Shown: positions 7,681 through 17,027 of the stretch, in pieces
How positions within the stretch are numbered: the first letter of the stretch is position 1
How the letters are laid out: each line of letters starts with the position of its first letter
Assembly: GCF_002277025.1 (NCBI RefSeq)
Contig: NZ_NIWD01000008.1
Coordinates: 123,962 to 187,961 of the forward strand
From: Sphingopyxis sp. GW247-27LB
Lineage (GTDB): Bacteria; Pseudomonadota; Alphaproteobacteria; Sphingomonadales; Sphingomonadaceae
Length of the DNA: 64,000 nucleotides
Direction of reading: 5' to 3'
Notes under the pieces: model-generated
Told to the model about the DNA's origin: nothing
Database searches by the model: none
Seen by the model: only the letters and a program-made list of their open reading frames with translations
Made by a program: the position numbers and the translations under genes

Positions 7681-9215
7681 GCGAAGAGCCCGTGGATATA
7701 CCAGCGCGGATCGGGCTTTTCGTCGTAGAGCCCGTGGCGGAACAGCCAGTAGCGGCGGCCGCGATCGTCCTCGACGCGGTAATAGTCGCGCGTCAGCCCC
7801 CTGTTGTCGCGGCGCCGCCACCATTCGGCAGCGATGCGCTCGGGCCCCTCGTAGCGGCGGATCGCGTGCGTCGCGCGGCGCCAGCGAAAGCGGTGTGGCG
7901 GGCCGTCGGGCACCTCGGCGATCACCTCGATCGGCTGCGGCGGGTCGAAGAGCCAGAAGGGGCGCAGCGGCGGCTCGCCGGGCGCGGGCGCGGGCCAGGC
8001 TTGCGGCGGCGGCGCGTCGATCGCGGGGAGTTCGAGCTGCGCCTGTTCGGGGATATGCGTGTCGGCGGGGCGATATTTTCGCACCCGTCCGCGCCCGAGC
8101 CGGGTCGCGAGCCGGTCGGCGAGTTCGTCCATCGCCGGCGCCCGCGCCGCGCCGCCTTCGAGCCTCAGCTGGCTCGCGCCCAGCGCCTCGATCCGCGGCA
8201 CGGCGAGGCGCATCATGTCGAAGCCGAAGCCGGGGTCGATCGGGTCGCGCAAGGCATCGATGCGCTCGGCGAACAGCCGCATCACCAGCGCGGCGTCGCG
8301 CGTCGGGGCGCCGGTCTCGACCGCGATCGTGCGCGCGAGCCCGTCGCTGCGGAAGAAGGTGGCGCGGAAATCGCGCCCGCCCTTGCCGCGCCCGGCAAGG
8401 GTTTCGATCGCTTCGCCCGCGAGTTCGGCGAGCACCCCCATCGCGTGCGGCGTGCTTGCGACGGGCTCGGCGAAGCGGCGCTCGGCGGCGACGGGCGGCG
8501 GTGTCAGGCGCGGTGCGAGCGGGCTCGGCGCGTCGCCGAGCAGGCGGCGCAGCGCCTCTGCGGCCTCGGCGCCGAAGCGCGCGGCGAGGCTCGCCATCGG
8601 CCGGCTCGCGAGGTCGCCGATCGTCCGGAGCCCCGCGCGCGCGAGCGCGCGCGTCGCCTCGGCATCGAGTTCGAGCGCCGCGACCGGCAGGCGGCGGATC
8701 GCCGCCGCCTCGTCGGGGGCGGGCGGTGCCGGATAGCGCGCGAGCGCGCGCGCCGCGTCGGCGGTGGGGCCGAGCGCCGAGCGCACGGTCATGCCCGTCC
8801 GCTCGAGCCGCGCCTCGACGTCGGCGGCCAGCGCCGCCTCGCCGCCGAACAGATGGGCGGCGCCGGCGATATCGAGGATCAGCCCGTCGGGCGGGTCGAG
8901 CGCGACGAGCGGCGTATAGCGCGCGCAGCCCTGCGCGAGCCGGTCGAGCCAGTCGCGGTCGAGCGCCGGATCGTGCGGCACGACGCGCAGGCCCAGCACC
9001 TGCGCGCGCGCGTCGGCGAGCGCCATGCCGGGGGCGAGGCCGAGCGTCGCGGCGCGCGCATCGACGGCCGCGAGACGCAGCGCGCCGCGCAGCTTTTCGG
9101 CAAAGACGAGCGGGGCGTCAGGCGGCCTCGACGCCGCGCGACTCCAGCGCTCGGCGGGGAGCCAGGGGAAGAACAGCGCCAGATAGCGCCGCGTCGCGGA
9201 AGGCTTGATCGTCAC
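7677..9215 (-). CDS. imuB: ImuB, inactive Y-family polymerase homologue
   Basis: ImuB is a catalytically dead Y-family DNA polymerase relative that bridges DnaE2 to the beta clamp in SOS mutagenesis. The GTG at 9215 gives 512 aa beginning VTIKPSATRRYLALFFPWLP, the family N-terminus; the aspartate of active Y-family enzymes is replaced (LALFFPWLP). LDIAGAAHLFGGE occupies the second catalytic motif and also lacks the active SIDE pattern. A clamp-binding-like QLELP motif begins at Q393. The start lies about 100 bp inside imuA, and the stop overlaps the dnaE2 ATG, consistent with translational coupling. No in-frame ATG fits the N-terminus, so a GTG start is likely. Confidence 0.9.
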   Translation of the reverse strand: MTIKPSATRRYLALFFPWLPAERWSRAASRPPDAPLVFAEKLRGALRLAAVDARAATLGLAPGMALADARAQVLGLRVVPHDPALDRDWLDRLAQGCARYTPLVALDPPDGLILDIAGAAHLFGGEAALAADVEARLERTGMTVRSALGPTADAARALARYPAPPAPDEAAAIRRLPVAALELDAEATRALARAGLRTIGDLASRPMASLAARFGAEAAEALRRLLGDAPSPLAPRLTPPPVAAERRFAEPVASTPHAMGVLAELAGEAIETLAGRGKGGRDFRATFFRSDGLARTIAVETGAPTRDAALVMRLFAERIDALRDPIDPGFGFDMMRLAVPRIEALGASQLRLEGGAARAPAMDELADRLATRLGRGRVRKYRPADTHIPEQAQLELPAIDAPPPQAWPAPAPGEPPLRPFWLFDPPQPIEVIAEVPDGPPHRFRWRRATHAIRRYEGPERIAAEWWRRRDNRGLTRDYYRVEDDRGRRYWLFRHGLYDEKPDPRWYIHGLFA

Positions 9216-9903
9216 GGTTCCACTCCAGCCGCCAGCGCGCGCCCGCGGGGCCTGCGCGCCAGCGCAGCAATTCGAGATCGAAGGCGGGCGCGCCCGGCGC
9301 GTTCGCCTCCAGTTCGCGCGAGGGCGCCGCCGCGATGCGCCAGCGCGTCTCGGCGATGCTCGGCACGGGCTCGGCCCCCAGGCGCAGCAGCAGCAGCACC
9401 GTCCCGGCATCGCGCGCGCCGAGCGCGAGCCGCCGCCCCGCAGTCAGGTCGAGCGCGGGCAGGCGCCCCCGGCTTTCGACGACCACCGCCGTCGAGCCGG
9501 GGCAGCGCAGCGCGTCATTCGCGGCGGCGAGCAGCGCCCTGGTATCCCCCGTCTCGACGAGCAGCAGCCGGTCGGGATCGCCGCCGAGTTCGGCGATGCC
9601 CGGCGCATAAAGATGCCCGCCCTGCCGCGCAGCGTCGGCGGTGCGCAGCCACAGCAGCGGCGCCGTGCCCCCGCCGCGCAAGGCGAGCAGCGCGGCAAAG
9701 GCGGCGGCGCTCGCGGCGTCGAGCGAATCGGCGAATATCTCGTGCACCCGCCCCACCGCGAGCCCGCCGCCGAGCGCGGCGTCGAACCCTGCATGCCCGC
9801 TCGCCAGCCAGCCGTCGGCGCGCGCGCCGGGCGACCCGCCGGAAGCGGCGATCCGGGCGACGCGGCGGCGCAGCCCGGCGAGAGGGGAAGACGACTCGCG
9901 CAT
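9118..9903 (-). CDS. imuA: ImuA, RecA-fold SOS mutagenesis protein
   Basis: ImuA is the first protein of the ImuABC mutasome. It has a RecA/SulA-like fold and interacts with ImuB and RecA. The product is 261 aa. Visible RecA-like features are GHAGFDAALGGGLAVGRVHE (residues about 36-55) and the beta-strand segments LLWLRT and STAVVVESRG. No complete Walker A is obvious, as expected for this family. The ATG at 9903 lies five bases from the LexA box, so the transcript leader must be very short. The 3' end overlaps imuB by about 98 bp. Confidence 0.88.
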   Translation of the reverse strand: MRESSSPLAGLRRRVARIAASGGSPGARADGWLASGHAGFDAALGGGLAVGRVHEIFADSLDAASAAAFAALLALRGGGTAPLLWLRTADAARQGGHLYAPGIAELGGDPDRLLLVETGDTRALLAAANDALRCPGSTAVVVESRGRLPALDLTAGRRLALGARDAGTVLLLLRLGAEPVPSIAETRWRIAAAPSRELEANAPGAPAFDLELLRWRAGPAGARWRLEWNRDDQAFRDAALSGAVLPLAPRRALESRGVEAA

Positions 9904-9908
9904 GATAT

Positions 9909-9923
9909 GTTCTCTATATGTTC
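9909..9923 (-). promoter_or_regulatory. LexA box of imuA-imuB-dnaE2
   Basis: The site reads GTTC-TCTATAT-GTTC on the plus strand (GAAC-N7-GAAC on the coding strand), an exact match to the alphaproteobacterial LexA direct repeat GTTC-N7-GTTC. It lies just upstream of the imuA start, where bound LexA would block initiation. Confidence 0.92.
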
Positions 9924-9980
9924 TATTAGCGCGCGAGTCCGGTCGCTTGTCAAGGCAGCAGGCGTGGGGGCTTGTTTGGG

Positions 9981-10127
9981 TTCACGCGAAGACGCGAAGG
10001 CGCGAAGAGGTTGCGCTTGCCGCGAAGCGGCTTTTTCCCGTCCGACATCGCGCCAAACGCATTGATGCAGGAAAAAGGGCCTTTCGGCCCGATCCAATTC
10101 CTTCGCGCCTTCGCGTCTTCGCGTGAA
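9981..10127 (+). repeat. Long imperfect palindrome, sphingomonad intergenic repeat, copy 2
   Basis: The left arm TTCACGCGAAGACGCGAAGG is mirrored by a right arm ending CTTCGCGTCTTCGCGTGAA. The core holds GCCGCGAAGCGGC, then CATTGATG and GGGCCTTTCGGCCC. The same order of core elements occurs in the 4213-4456 element, so both belong to one family. It occupies the gap between imuA and the efflux operon's 3' end. Confidence 0.8.
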
Positions 10128-10132
10128 ATATT

Positions 10133-11539
10133 CTAAGGCGCCGCTCCAGCCTCCGCCCCCGCCGCGCTGTCTCCCCCAAGCGCGCGGAACAGCGCGATTC
10201 GGGTTTGCGCGAGCAGCAGCTGGGTCGCGATCTCGCTGCGCCGCGCGCTATAAAGGCTGCGCTGCGCGTCGAGGCTGGCGAGGAAACTGTCGACGCCGCC
10301 CTTGTAGCGCGCGTCGGTCAGCGCCGCGGTGTCGGCCGCCGCCTCGCTGTTCGCCGCCGCGGCGCGTACCCTTTCGGCGATCGTACCCTGCACCGCGAGC
10401 GCGTCGGCGACTTCGCGAAAGGCGGTCTGGATCGCGCCTTCATAGCTCGAAAGCGCCGCGTCGCGCTGCGCTTTGCTGACGTCGACTCCGGCGCGGCGGC
10501 CGCCGAAGTCGAAGATCGACGCGCTCGCGTCGCCCCCCGCCGACCAGGCGAAGGCGCCGCCGTCGAACAGGCCCGAAAGCGCGTCGCTCGCGAAGCCGAG
10601 CAGCCCGGTCAGCGAGATGGAGGGGAACAGCCGCGCGCGCGCGACGCCGATGTCGGCATTGGCGGCGCGGAGCTGATATTCGGCCTCGATCACGTCGGGA
10701 CGGCGCAGCAGGATTTCGGAGCTCACCCCCGCAGGCAGCGCGACGATCGCTGCCGTGGCTTCGGCCAGGCTCGCGGGCAGCAGCGTGGGGTCGACGTCGC
10801 CGCCGACGAGCAGGCGAATGAGATTCTCGTCCTGCGCGAGCGCGCTCGTCTGCGCCGCGATCGAATCCTCGGCGGTCGCGAGGATCTGCTCGGCCTGGCG
10901 GAGGTCGGTGCGCGGGGCGATGCCGCCGTCCAGCCGCGCCTTGGTGAGCCGCACATTCTCGCGCGCATTGGCCGCGGTGTCGCGCGCGATCGCCATCAGG
11001 TCGCGATCGGCGCCATAATTGGCCCAGGCGTCGGCGAGGTCGGCGATCAACGCGAGGCGCACCGTGCGCGCCGCCGCCTCGGTCGCGAGCGCGCGATTGC
11101 GCTCGGCCTCGGTCGCGTTGGCGAGGCGCCCGAACAGGTCGAGCTCGAAGCCGGTGACGCCGCCCTGCAGCGAGAAATCGGCGCTGCCCGCGCTGCCCTC
11201 GCGATCCGCATAGCCCGCTCCGGCCGTGACGCCGATCGCCGGCAATTGCGCCGACCGCGTCACCCGGACCTGCGCGCGCGCCGCGGCGACATTGGCAAAA
11301 GCGGTGCGCAGGTCGCGGTTGTTCGCGAGCGCCTGCTCGATCAGCGACTGCAATCGCGGGTCGGTGAAGACCTGCCCATAGGAAAGGACCGGCAGCGCCG
11401 CCTCGCTCTGCAGCAGATAGGCGTCGCCCACCGGCCAGCTTTGCGGCACCGGCGGCGCGGGCAGCACCGTCTTGGGCGCGAGCGAGCAGCCCGCGAGCAG
11501 CAGCGGCGCGGCGACCAGCGCGAGATGCGCGCGCGTCAT
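10133..11539 (-). CDS. RND efflux outer-membrane lipoprotein (OprM/NodT family)
   Basis: This is the TolC-like exit duct of a tripartite drug efflux pump. It has 468 aa, with a lipoprotein signal ending LLLAGC (lipidated C18) and two outer-membrane efflux repeats rich in Ala coiled-coil helices (NNRDLRTAFANVAAARAQVR early; ARARLFPSISLTGLLGF in the second repeat). Its start overlaps the stop of the inner-membrane pump gene by four bases (ATGA), making it the last gene of the operon periplasmic adaptor - pump - outer-membrane factor. Confidence 0.93.
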   Translation of the reverse strand: MTRAHLALVAAPLLLAGCSLAPKTVLPAPPVPQSWPVGDAYLLQSEAALPVLSYGQVFTDPRLQSLIEQALANNRDLRTAFANVAAARAQVRVTRSAQLPAIGVTAGAGYADREGSAGSADFSLQGGVTGFELDLFGRLANATEAERNRALATEAAARTVRLALIADLADAWANYGADRDLMAIARDTAANARENVRLTKARLDGGIAPRTDLRQAEQILATAEDSIAAQTSALAQDENLIRLLVGGDVDPTLLPASLAEATAAIVALPAGVSSEILLRRPDVIEAEYQLRAANADIGVARARLFPSISLTGLLGFASDALSGLFDGGAFAWSAGGDASASIFDFGGRRAGVDVSKAQRDAALSSYEGAIQTAFREVADALAVQGTIAERVRAAAANSEAAADTAALTDARYKGGVDSFLASLDAQRSLYSARRSEIATQLLLAQTRIALFRALGGDSAAGAEAGAAP

Positions 11540-14500
11540 GCCGGCATCTCCTGCGCGTCGCCGCGCTTGCCGAAGCGTTCTCGCAGCGCCGCGACCCCGT
11601 CGCGCACTCCGCGCCGCACGAGCACGAAGAAGAGCGGGATGAAGAAGATGGCAAGCAGCGTCGCGGTCAGCATCCCGCCGATCACCGAGGTGCCGATCGC
11701 GACGCGGCTGTTCGCGCCGGCGCCGGTCGCGATCGCGAGCGGCAGCACGCCGAAGATGAAGGCGAAGCTCGTCATCAGGATCGGGCGCAGGCGGATCTTC
11801 GCCGCGGCGATCGCCGCCTCGATCACCCGCTTGCCCTGCCGTTCCTGCTGCTCGGCGAACTCGATCATCAGAATCGCGTTCTTCGCCGCGAGCCCCATCG
11901 TCGTCAGAAGGCCGATCTGCAGATAGACGTCGTTCTCGAGCCCGCGCAGCGTGACCGCGAGCACCGCGCCGACCAGCCCCAGCGGGATGACGAGCAGCAC
12001 CGCGACCGGGATCGACCAGCTTTCGTAAAGCGCCGCGAGGCAGAGGAAGACGACGAGCAGCGACAGCGCATAGAGCAAAGGCGCCTGCCCCGACGACAGC
12101 CGCTCCTGATAGGAGGAGCCCGCCCAGGCGACGCTGGTGCCGGGAATCTGCGCCGCCATCGCCTCCATCAGGTCCATCGCCTCGCCCGAGCTGGTGCCGG
12201 GGGCGGGCTGGCCCGAGATTTCATAGGCGGGAACGCCCTGGAAGCGCGAAGTGCTGCTCGGCGTCGTCGACCAGCCTATCCGCGAAAAGGCCGAGAAGGG
12301 TGACATGCCGCCGTCGGACGAGCGGACATACCATTGGCCGAGGTCCTCAGGCGCCGCGCGATAGGGCGCATCGCCCTGCACATAGACGCGCTTGACGCGC
12401 CCCTTGTCGATGAAGTCGTTGACGTAGCGGCCGCCCCACGCGGTCGACAGCGTGTTGTTCACGTCGCTGTTGCTGAGGCCATAGGCGGTCAGCCGCTGGG
12501 TATCGATGTCGACCTTCAGCGTCGCGACATCGGGCAGGTCGCTCAGCCGCACCGACTGCAGCTGCGGGTTGGCGTTCGCCATCGCGAGCAATTTGTCGCG
12601 CGCGGCGGCGAATTCCTCGCGGCTCAGCCCACCGCGGTTCTGCAATTCCATCGTGAAGCCCGACGTGTCGCCGAGCCCGCGCACCGCGCCGGGGACGAGC
12701 GCGAAGATCTGCGCGTCGCGCAGTCCCGACAGCGCCTTGCGCGCGCGCTGGGCGATCGCGTCGGCGGTGTTCTCGGGCCCTGGACGGTCGTCCCAGTCGA
12801 CGAGGTTGACATAGCCCTGGCCGGTGTTCTGCCCCGACGCGCCGCCGCCCCCGCCGCCGGCGATCAGGAACAGCGCCTGGGTGTTCGCCTTTTCCTGGGT
12901 CAGCAGATATTTCTCGACCGCGTCGCGCACTTCCAGCGTGCGTTCCTGCGTCGCGCCCGCGGGCAGGCGGAACTGAATCGCGACGCGGCCCTGATCCTCG
13001 TTGGGCAGGAAACCGCCGGGCAGACGGAAGAAGAGCAGCACGAGCAGCGCGACGGCGAGCGCGTAGATCGCCAGGAACAGCCATTTGCGATCGACGACCT
13101 TGGCGACGCTGCCCGCATAGCTGGCGCTCGCGCGGTCGAAGCGCGTATTGAAGCCGTGCTTCGCGCGCTCGAACATCTCGTGAAGGCGCGGGAAGCGGCG
13201 GCGCTCGCCCTCCGCGCCATGCGCCTTGGGCTTGAGCAGGGTCGAGGTCAGCGCCGGGCTCAGCACCAGCGCGACGATCACCGACAGCGCCATCGCCGAC
13301 ACGATGGTGATCGAGAATTGGCGATAGATGACCCCGGTCGAGCCGCCGAAGAAGGCCATCGGCAGGAACACCGCCGACAGGACGAGGCCGATCGCGACGA
13401 GCGCGACCTGCAGCTCCTGCATCGACCGGATCGTCGCCTCGCGCGCCGACATGCCGGGATTTTCCTCCATCAGTCGCTCGACATTCTCGACCACGACGAT
13501 CGCGTCGTCGACGAGCAGGCCGATCGCGAGGACGAGCCCGAACAGCGTCAGCGTGTTGATGCTGAACCCCGCGATATAGAAGATGGCGAAGGTTCCGAGC
13601 AGGACGACGGGCACCGCGATCGCGGGGATCAGCGTCGCGCGCCAGCTTTGCAGAAAGACGAACATGACCAGGACGACGAGCAGGATCGCCTCGAACAGCG
13701 CCTTCTGCACCTCGCTGACCGACAGCTTGATGAAGCTGGTCGAATCATTCGCATAGGCATAGGCGAGCCCTTCGGGCATGTCGGCGGCGAGCGCGTCCAT
13801 CCGCGCCTTGACGAGGTCGGCGGTCTTGAGCGCGTCGGACCCCGGCGACAGCGAGATCGACATGCCCGCGCCCGGATGCCCGTTGACGCGGGTGATGGTG
13901 GTATAGCTTTCGGCGCCCAGTTCGACGCGCGCGACATCCTTGATCCGCACCGTCGACCCGTCGGACAGCGTCTTGAGCACGATATTCTCGAACTCTTCGG
14001 GCGTCTGCAGCCGCGACTGGGCAGTGACGGTCGCGTTGAGCATCTGGCCCTTGGGCGCCGGCAGCCCGCCGACGTCGCCCGCCGCGATCTCGGTATTCTG
14101 TGCGCTGATCGCGCTCACCACATCGCCGGGCATCAGCGAGACCGCGGCGAGCCGCTGCGGATTGAGCCAGATCCGCATCGCGTGCGGAGCGCCGAAGACG
14201 TTGACGTCGCCCACGCCGTCGACGCGCGACAGCGGGTCCTGGATGTTCGAGGTCAGATAGTCCGACACGTCCTGGTTCGACCGCGTGTCGGTGGTGTCGA
14301 ACACGGCGACGAGCAGCAGCGTGTCCGAATTGGACTTGGTGACGCGCACCCCGCGGCTCTGCACCTGTTCGGGCAGGCGCGAGATCGCTGACGCGATCTG
14401 GTTCTGGACCTGGACCTGCGCGATGTCGGGGTCGGTGCCCTTGGCGAAGATCGCGGTGATGCTCGCCTGCCCGCGCGAGCTCGATTGCGAGCTGAAATAG

Positions 14501-14727
14501 AGGAGGCCGTCGATCCCGGTCAGCTGCTGTTCGAGCACCTGGGTGACGCTGTTCTCGATCGTTTCGGCCGACGCGCCGGGATAGGTCGCGCGGATATTGA
14601 CCTGGGTCGGCGCGATGTCGGGATATTGCTCGATCGGCAGCGAGAAAAGCGCGCCGAGCCCGCCCAGCATCACGATGATCGCCAGCACCCAGGCGAAGAT
14701 CGGGCGGTCGATGAAGATGCGCGACAT
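11536..14727 (-). CDS. RND multidrug efflux pump, HAE1 family (AcrB/MexB-like)
   Basis: This is a proton-driven inner-membrane exporter of hydrophobic compounds. It has 1063 aa, with the first membrane helix at residues 9-29 (FAWVLAIIVMLGGLGALF). The proton-relay pair D407-D408 in GLVLAIGLLVDDAIVVVENV has the same numbering as in E. coli AcrB. Large periplasmic porter loops and a Gly-rich stretch (AGGGGGGASGQNTGQG) near residue 630 are visible. The upstream adaptor gene ends 6 bp before the ATG and the outer-membrane factor gene overlaps the stop. Substrates cannot be inferred from sequence, and no local regulator gene is present. Confidence 0.95.
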   Translation of the reverse strand: MSRIFIDRPIFAWVLAIIVMLGGLGALFSLPIEQYPDIAPTQVNIRATYPGASAETIENSVTQVLEQQLTGIDGLLYFSSQSSSRGQASITAIFAKGTDPDIAQVQVQNQIASAISRLPEQVQSRGVRVTKSNSDTLLLVAVFDTTDTRSNQDVSDYLTSNIQDPLSRVDGVGDVNVFGAPHAMRIWLNPQRLAAVSLMPGDVVSAISAQNTEIAAGDVGGLPAPKGQMLNATVTAQSRLQTPEEFENIVLKTLSDGSTVRIKDVARVELGAESYTTITRVNGHPGAGMSISLSPGSDALKTADLVKARMDALAADMPEGLAYAYANDSTSFIKLSVSEVQKALFEAILLVVLVMFVFLQSWRATLIPAIAVPVVLLGTFAIFYIAGFSINTLTLFGLVLAIGLLVDDAIVVVENVERLMEENPGMSAREATIRSMQELQVALVAIGLVLSAVFLPMAFFGGSTGVIYRQFSITIVSAMALSVIVALVLSPALTSTLLKPKAHGAEGERRRFPRLHEMFERAKHGFNTRFDRASASYAGSVAKVVDRKWLFLAIYALAVALLVLLFFRLPGGFLPNEDQGRVAIQFRLPAGATQERTLEVRDAVEKYLLTQEKANTQALFLIAGGGGGGASGQNTGQGYVNLVDWDDRPGPENTADAIAQRARKALSGLRDAQIFALVPGAVRGLGDTSGFTMELQNRGGLSREEFAAARDKLLAMANANPQLQSVRLSDLPDVATLKVDIDTQRLTAYGLSNSDVNNTLSTAWGGRYVNDFIDKGRVKRVYVQGDAPYRAAPEDLGQWYVRSSDGGMSPFSAFSRIGWSTTPSSTSRFQGVPAYEISGQPAPGTSSGEAMDLMEAMAAQIPGTSVAWAGSSYQERLSSGQAPLLYALSLLVVFLCLAALYESWSIPVAVLLVIPLGLVGAVLAVTLRGLENDVYLQIGLLTTMGLAAKNAILMIEFAEQQERQGKRVIEAAIAAAKIRLRPILMTSFAFIFGVLPLAIATGAGANSRVAIGTSVIGGMLTATLLAIFFIPLFFVLVRRGVRDGVAALRERFGKRGDAQEMPA

Positions 14728-14733
14728 GGCGGG

Positions 14734-15912
14734 CTATTTGTCCTTCGCCGTCCGCCCGGCAGCCGCGCCCGCCCGCTGCGCGCTGGCCGCCGCGACCGGG
14801 CGGATCGCCATCCCCGTCTTGAGATTGCCGACGCCCTGGGTGATCACCCGGTCGCCGGCCTTGAGCCCGGCCGACACGACCCAGTCGGTGCCCGATGTCC
14901 GTTCGGTGGTGATCTTGCGCCGCACGACCTTGTCGTCCTTGCCCGCCAGATAGACGAAGGCGCTGCCGTCGAAATCGCGCTGCACCGCGGGCTGCGGGAC
15001 GAGGATCGCATTGGGCTGGACCGCCTGATCGAACAGGGCGGTGACGAACATGCCGGGCAGCAGCAGCCCCTTGGGATTGGGGAAGCGCGCGCGCAGCGTC
15101 ACCGTGCCGGTCGCTTCGTTGACCGTCATCTCAGAAAACTCGACCGTGCCCGTGAAGCCGTAATCGCTCCCGTCCTCGAGCTTCAGGCGCACCGCGGTGC
15201 TGCCCGGCTGGGTGCCGCCGCTGGCGAGCGACCGGCGCAGCGCGGTGAGCTCGGAACTCGACTGCTGCATGTCGACATAGATGGGGTCGAGTCGCTGGAT
15301 CAGCGCCAGCGGCTCGGCCTGGCTCGCGCTGACAAGCGCGCCGGGGGTGGCGAGGCTGCGGCCGATGCGCCCGCCGATCGGCGCGGTGATCGTCGCATAG
15401 CGCAGGTTGATGCGCGCGGTTTCGAGCGCCGCGGCGTTCTGCGCGACCACGGCGCGCGCGACCCGCGCCGCCGCCAGCGCGTCAGTATAATCCTGCTCGG
15501 CGATCGCCTGCATCTTGGCGAGCGGCTCGAAGCGCTTCGCTTTCTCCTCGGCCGCCTGCGCGTTGGCGCGCGCGCTCGCCAGATTGGCCTCGGCCTGGTC
15601 GACCGCGGCGCGATAGAGGCTCGCGTCGATCTGGTAGAGCGGCTGGCCGGCGCGCACCACGCCGCCCTCGGTGAACAGGCGGCGGCGGATCAGCCCGCTC
15701 ACCTGCGGGCGCACTTCGCTGGTCTCGAAGGCGACGGTGCGGCCGCCGAGTTCGGTGGTGATCGGGACCGCCGATGTCGCGGCGACGACATAGCCGACTT
15801 CGGGGGTGCCGCGGTCGCGGCCATTCTGGTCGTCCTTGCTCGCGCAGGCGCTCAGCGACAGCATCGCCGCGCACAGGGCCCCGGTCAGGAGCAGCGGCCT
15901 CTTGTTGGGCAT
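14734..15912 (-). CDS. RND efflux periplasmic adaptor lipoprotein (AcrA/MexA-like)
   Basis: This membrane-fusion protein links the RND pump to the outer-membrane channel. It has 392 aa, with a signal peptide and lipobox LSLSAC (C23). The hairpin/lipoyl region includes VRPQVSGLIRRRLFTEGGVV and QPLYQIDASLYRAAVDQAEA, followed by a coiled coil (ANAQAAEEKAKRFEPL) and the closing lipoyl motif ATITAPIGGRIGRS. It is the first gene of the efflux operon. The 214-bp gap upstream separates it from the divergent kduI, whose LacI-type operator is closer to kduI. Confidence 0.94.
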   Translation of the reverse strand: MPNKRPLLLTGALCAAMLSLSACASKDDQNGRDRGTPEVGYVVAATSAVPITTELGGRTVAFETSEVRPQVSGLIRRRLFTEGGVVRAGQPLYQIDASLYRAAVDQAEANLASARANAQAAEEKAKRFEPLAKMQAIAEQDYTDALAAARVARAVVAQNAAALETARINLRYATITAPIGGRIGRSLATPGALVSASQAEPLALIQRLDPIYVDMQQSSSELTALRRSLASGGTQPGSTAVRLKLEDGSDYGFTGTVEFSEMTVNEATGTVTLRARFPNPKGLLLPGMFVTALFDQAVQPNAILVPQPAVQRDFDGSAFVYLAGKDDKVVRRKITTERTSGTDWVVSAGLKAGDRVITQGVGNLKTGMAIRPVAAASAQRAGAAAGRTAKDK

Positions 15913-16061
15913 AGTCGATGTATCTCGTGTCGATCCGCGGGGAGGAACGGAGGATTGGGCTCCTATTCACCGTATCGGGCCGCTGCTGGCAAGCGGATTA
16001 GCCCTTTTGCGACAAATTACGACAAATTTCCGCGCCGATGGTCCGGTTCGACCCGAATCAT

Positions 16062-16075
16062 TGACACCGGTTACC
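16062..16075 (+). promoter_or_regulatory. LacI-type operator upstream of kduI
   Basis: TGACACCGGTTACC is an imperfect palindrome around CCGG, 51 bp before the kduI start. The same 14-mer occurs before the pectate lyase gene, with a one-base variant before the TonB receptor gene and a more perfect form (TGACACCGGTGTCT) beside the LacI gene. It is assigned to the local LacI regulator by inference. Confidence 0.75.
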
Positions 16076-16126
16076 ATTGACGGTAGCCAAGCATGAGTTC
16101 CATTCTCCACGACGAGGAAGCCCATC

Positions 16127-16963
16127 ATGTTCGCGAAGACCTATCACGCCACCCATCCCGACATGATGGAGGACGTCTCGAACGACGATCTGCGCGCGCG
16201 CTATCTGGTCGCGGGCATGTTCGAGGATGGCCAAATCCACCTCAACTATTCGCACAACGAGCGCTTCGTGATCGGCGGCGCGGTGCCGAAGGGCGGGGCG
16301 CTGACGCTCCCCGCGCAGAGCGAGCCCGCGTCGGCGGCGGGGCATCCCTTTCTCGAACGGCGCGAGATGGCGGCGGTCAACATCGGCACCGACGGCGCGA
16401 TCAGCGTCGACGGCCAGCGTTTCGAGATGAAGAACAAGGAATGCCTCTATATCCCGATGGGGTCGAAGGAGGTGACCTTCGAGGGCGACGGCGCGCGCTT
16501 CTATCTCGCCTCGCTTCCGGCGCATAAGATCTGCCCGATCAAGCATGTCACGCTCGATCAGGCCAACCCGCTCGCGCGCGGCGACCTCGCCAATTCGAAC
16601 CAGCGGACGATCTATCAGCTCGTCATTCCGGGCGTGTGCGAAAGTGCGCAGCTGCTGCTCGGCCTGACCGTGCTCGAGGAAGGGAGCGTGTGGAACACCA
16701 TGCCCCCGCACCTCCACGACCGGCGCAGCGAGATATATCTCTATTTCGACCTGCCCGAGGAAAACGACCGCATCTTCCATTATATGGGCGAGCCGGATTC
16801 GATGCGGCACATCGTGATCGCGAACGAGGAGGCGGTGATCAGCCCGCCTTGGTCGATCCACATGGGTTCGGGGACCAAGAAATATGCCTTCATCTGGGCG
16901 ATGGGCGGCGAGAATCTCGACTATACCGACATGAACGTCCTCGACATCTGCCAATTGAAGTAA
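16127..16963 (+). CDS. kduI: 5-dehydro-4-deoxy-D-glucuronate isomerase KduI
   Basis: KduI isomerises 5-keto-4-deoxyuronate (DKI), released from unsaturated galacturonate, to 2,5-diketo-3-deoxygluconate in the cytoplasm. The 278 aa match the family length. The double-cupin zinc ligands are visible as H195, H197 and E202 in [15 protein letters not shown] and H245 in PWSIHMGSG. The start ATG follows GAGGAAG. It is the first gene of kduI-kduD-kdgK, with the LacI-type operator 51 bp upstream. Confidence 0.96.
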   Translation: MFAKTYHATHPDMMEDVSNDDLRARYLVAGMFEDGQIHLNYSHNERFVIGGAVPKGGALTLPAQSEPASAAGHPFLERREMAAVNIGTDGAISVDGQRFEMKNKECLYIPMGSKEVTFEGDGARFYLASLPAHKICPIKHVTLDQANPLARGDLANSNQRTIYQLVIPGVCESAQLLLGLTVLEEGSVWNTMPPHLHDRRSEIYLYFDLPEENDRIFHYMGEPDSMRHIVIANEEAVISPPWSIHMGSGTKKYAFIWAMGGENLDYTDMNVLDICQLK

Positions 16964-16983
16964 GGACTGTTCCTGTCTTCATC

Positions 16984-17010
16984 GTCACCCTGAAACAAGC
17001 TCAGCATGAC
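16984..17010 (+). repeat. Short REP-like palindromic unit
   Basis: GTCACCCTGAAACAAGCTCA followed by GCATGAC is a 27-bp unit bounded by GTCA and TGAC, sitting between kduI and kduD. A related two-armed version with GTCACCCTGAACTTG and GTTCAGCATGAC ends is found at 57038-57138. Confidence 0.6.
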
Positions 17011-17027
17011 ATTGGATTAAGATAACG

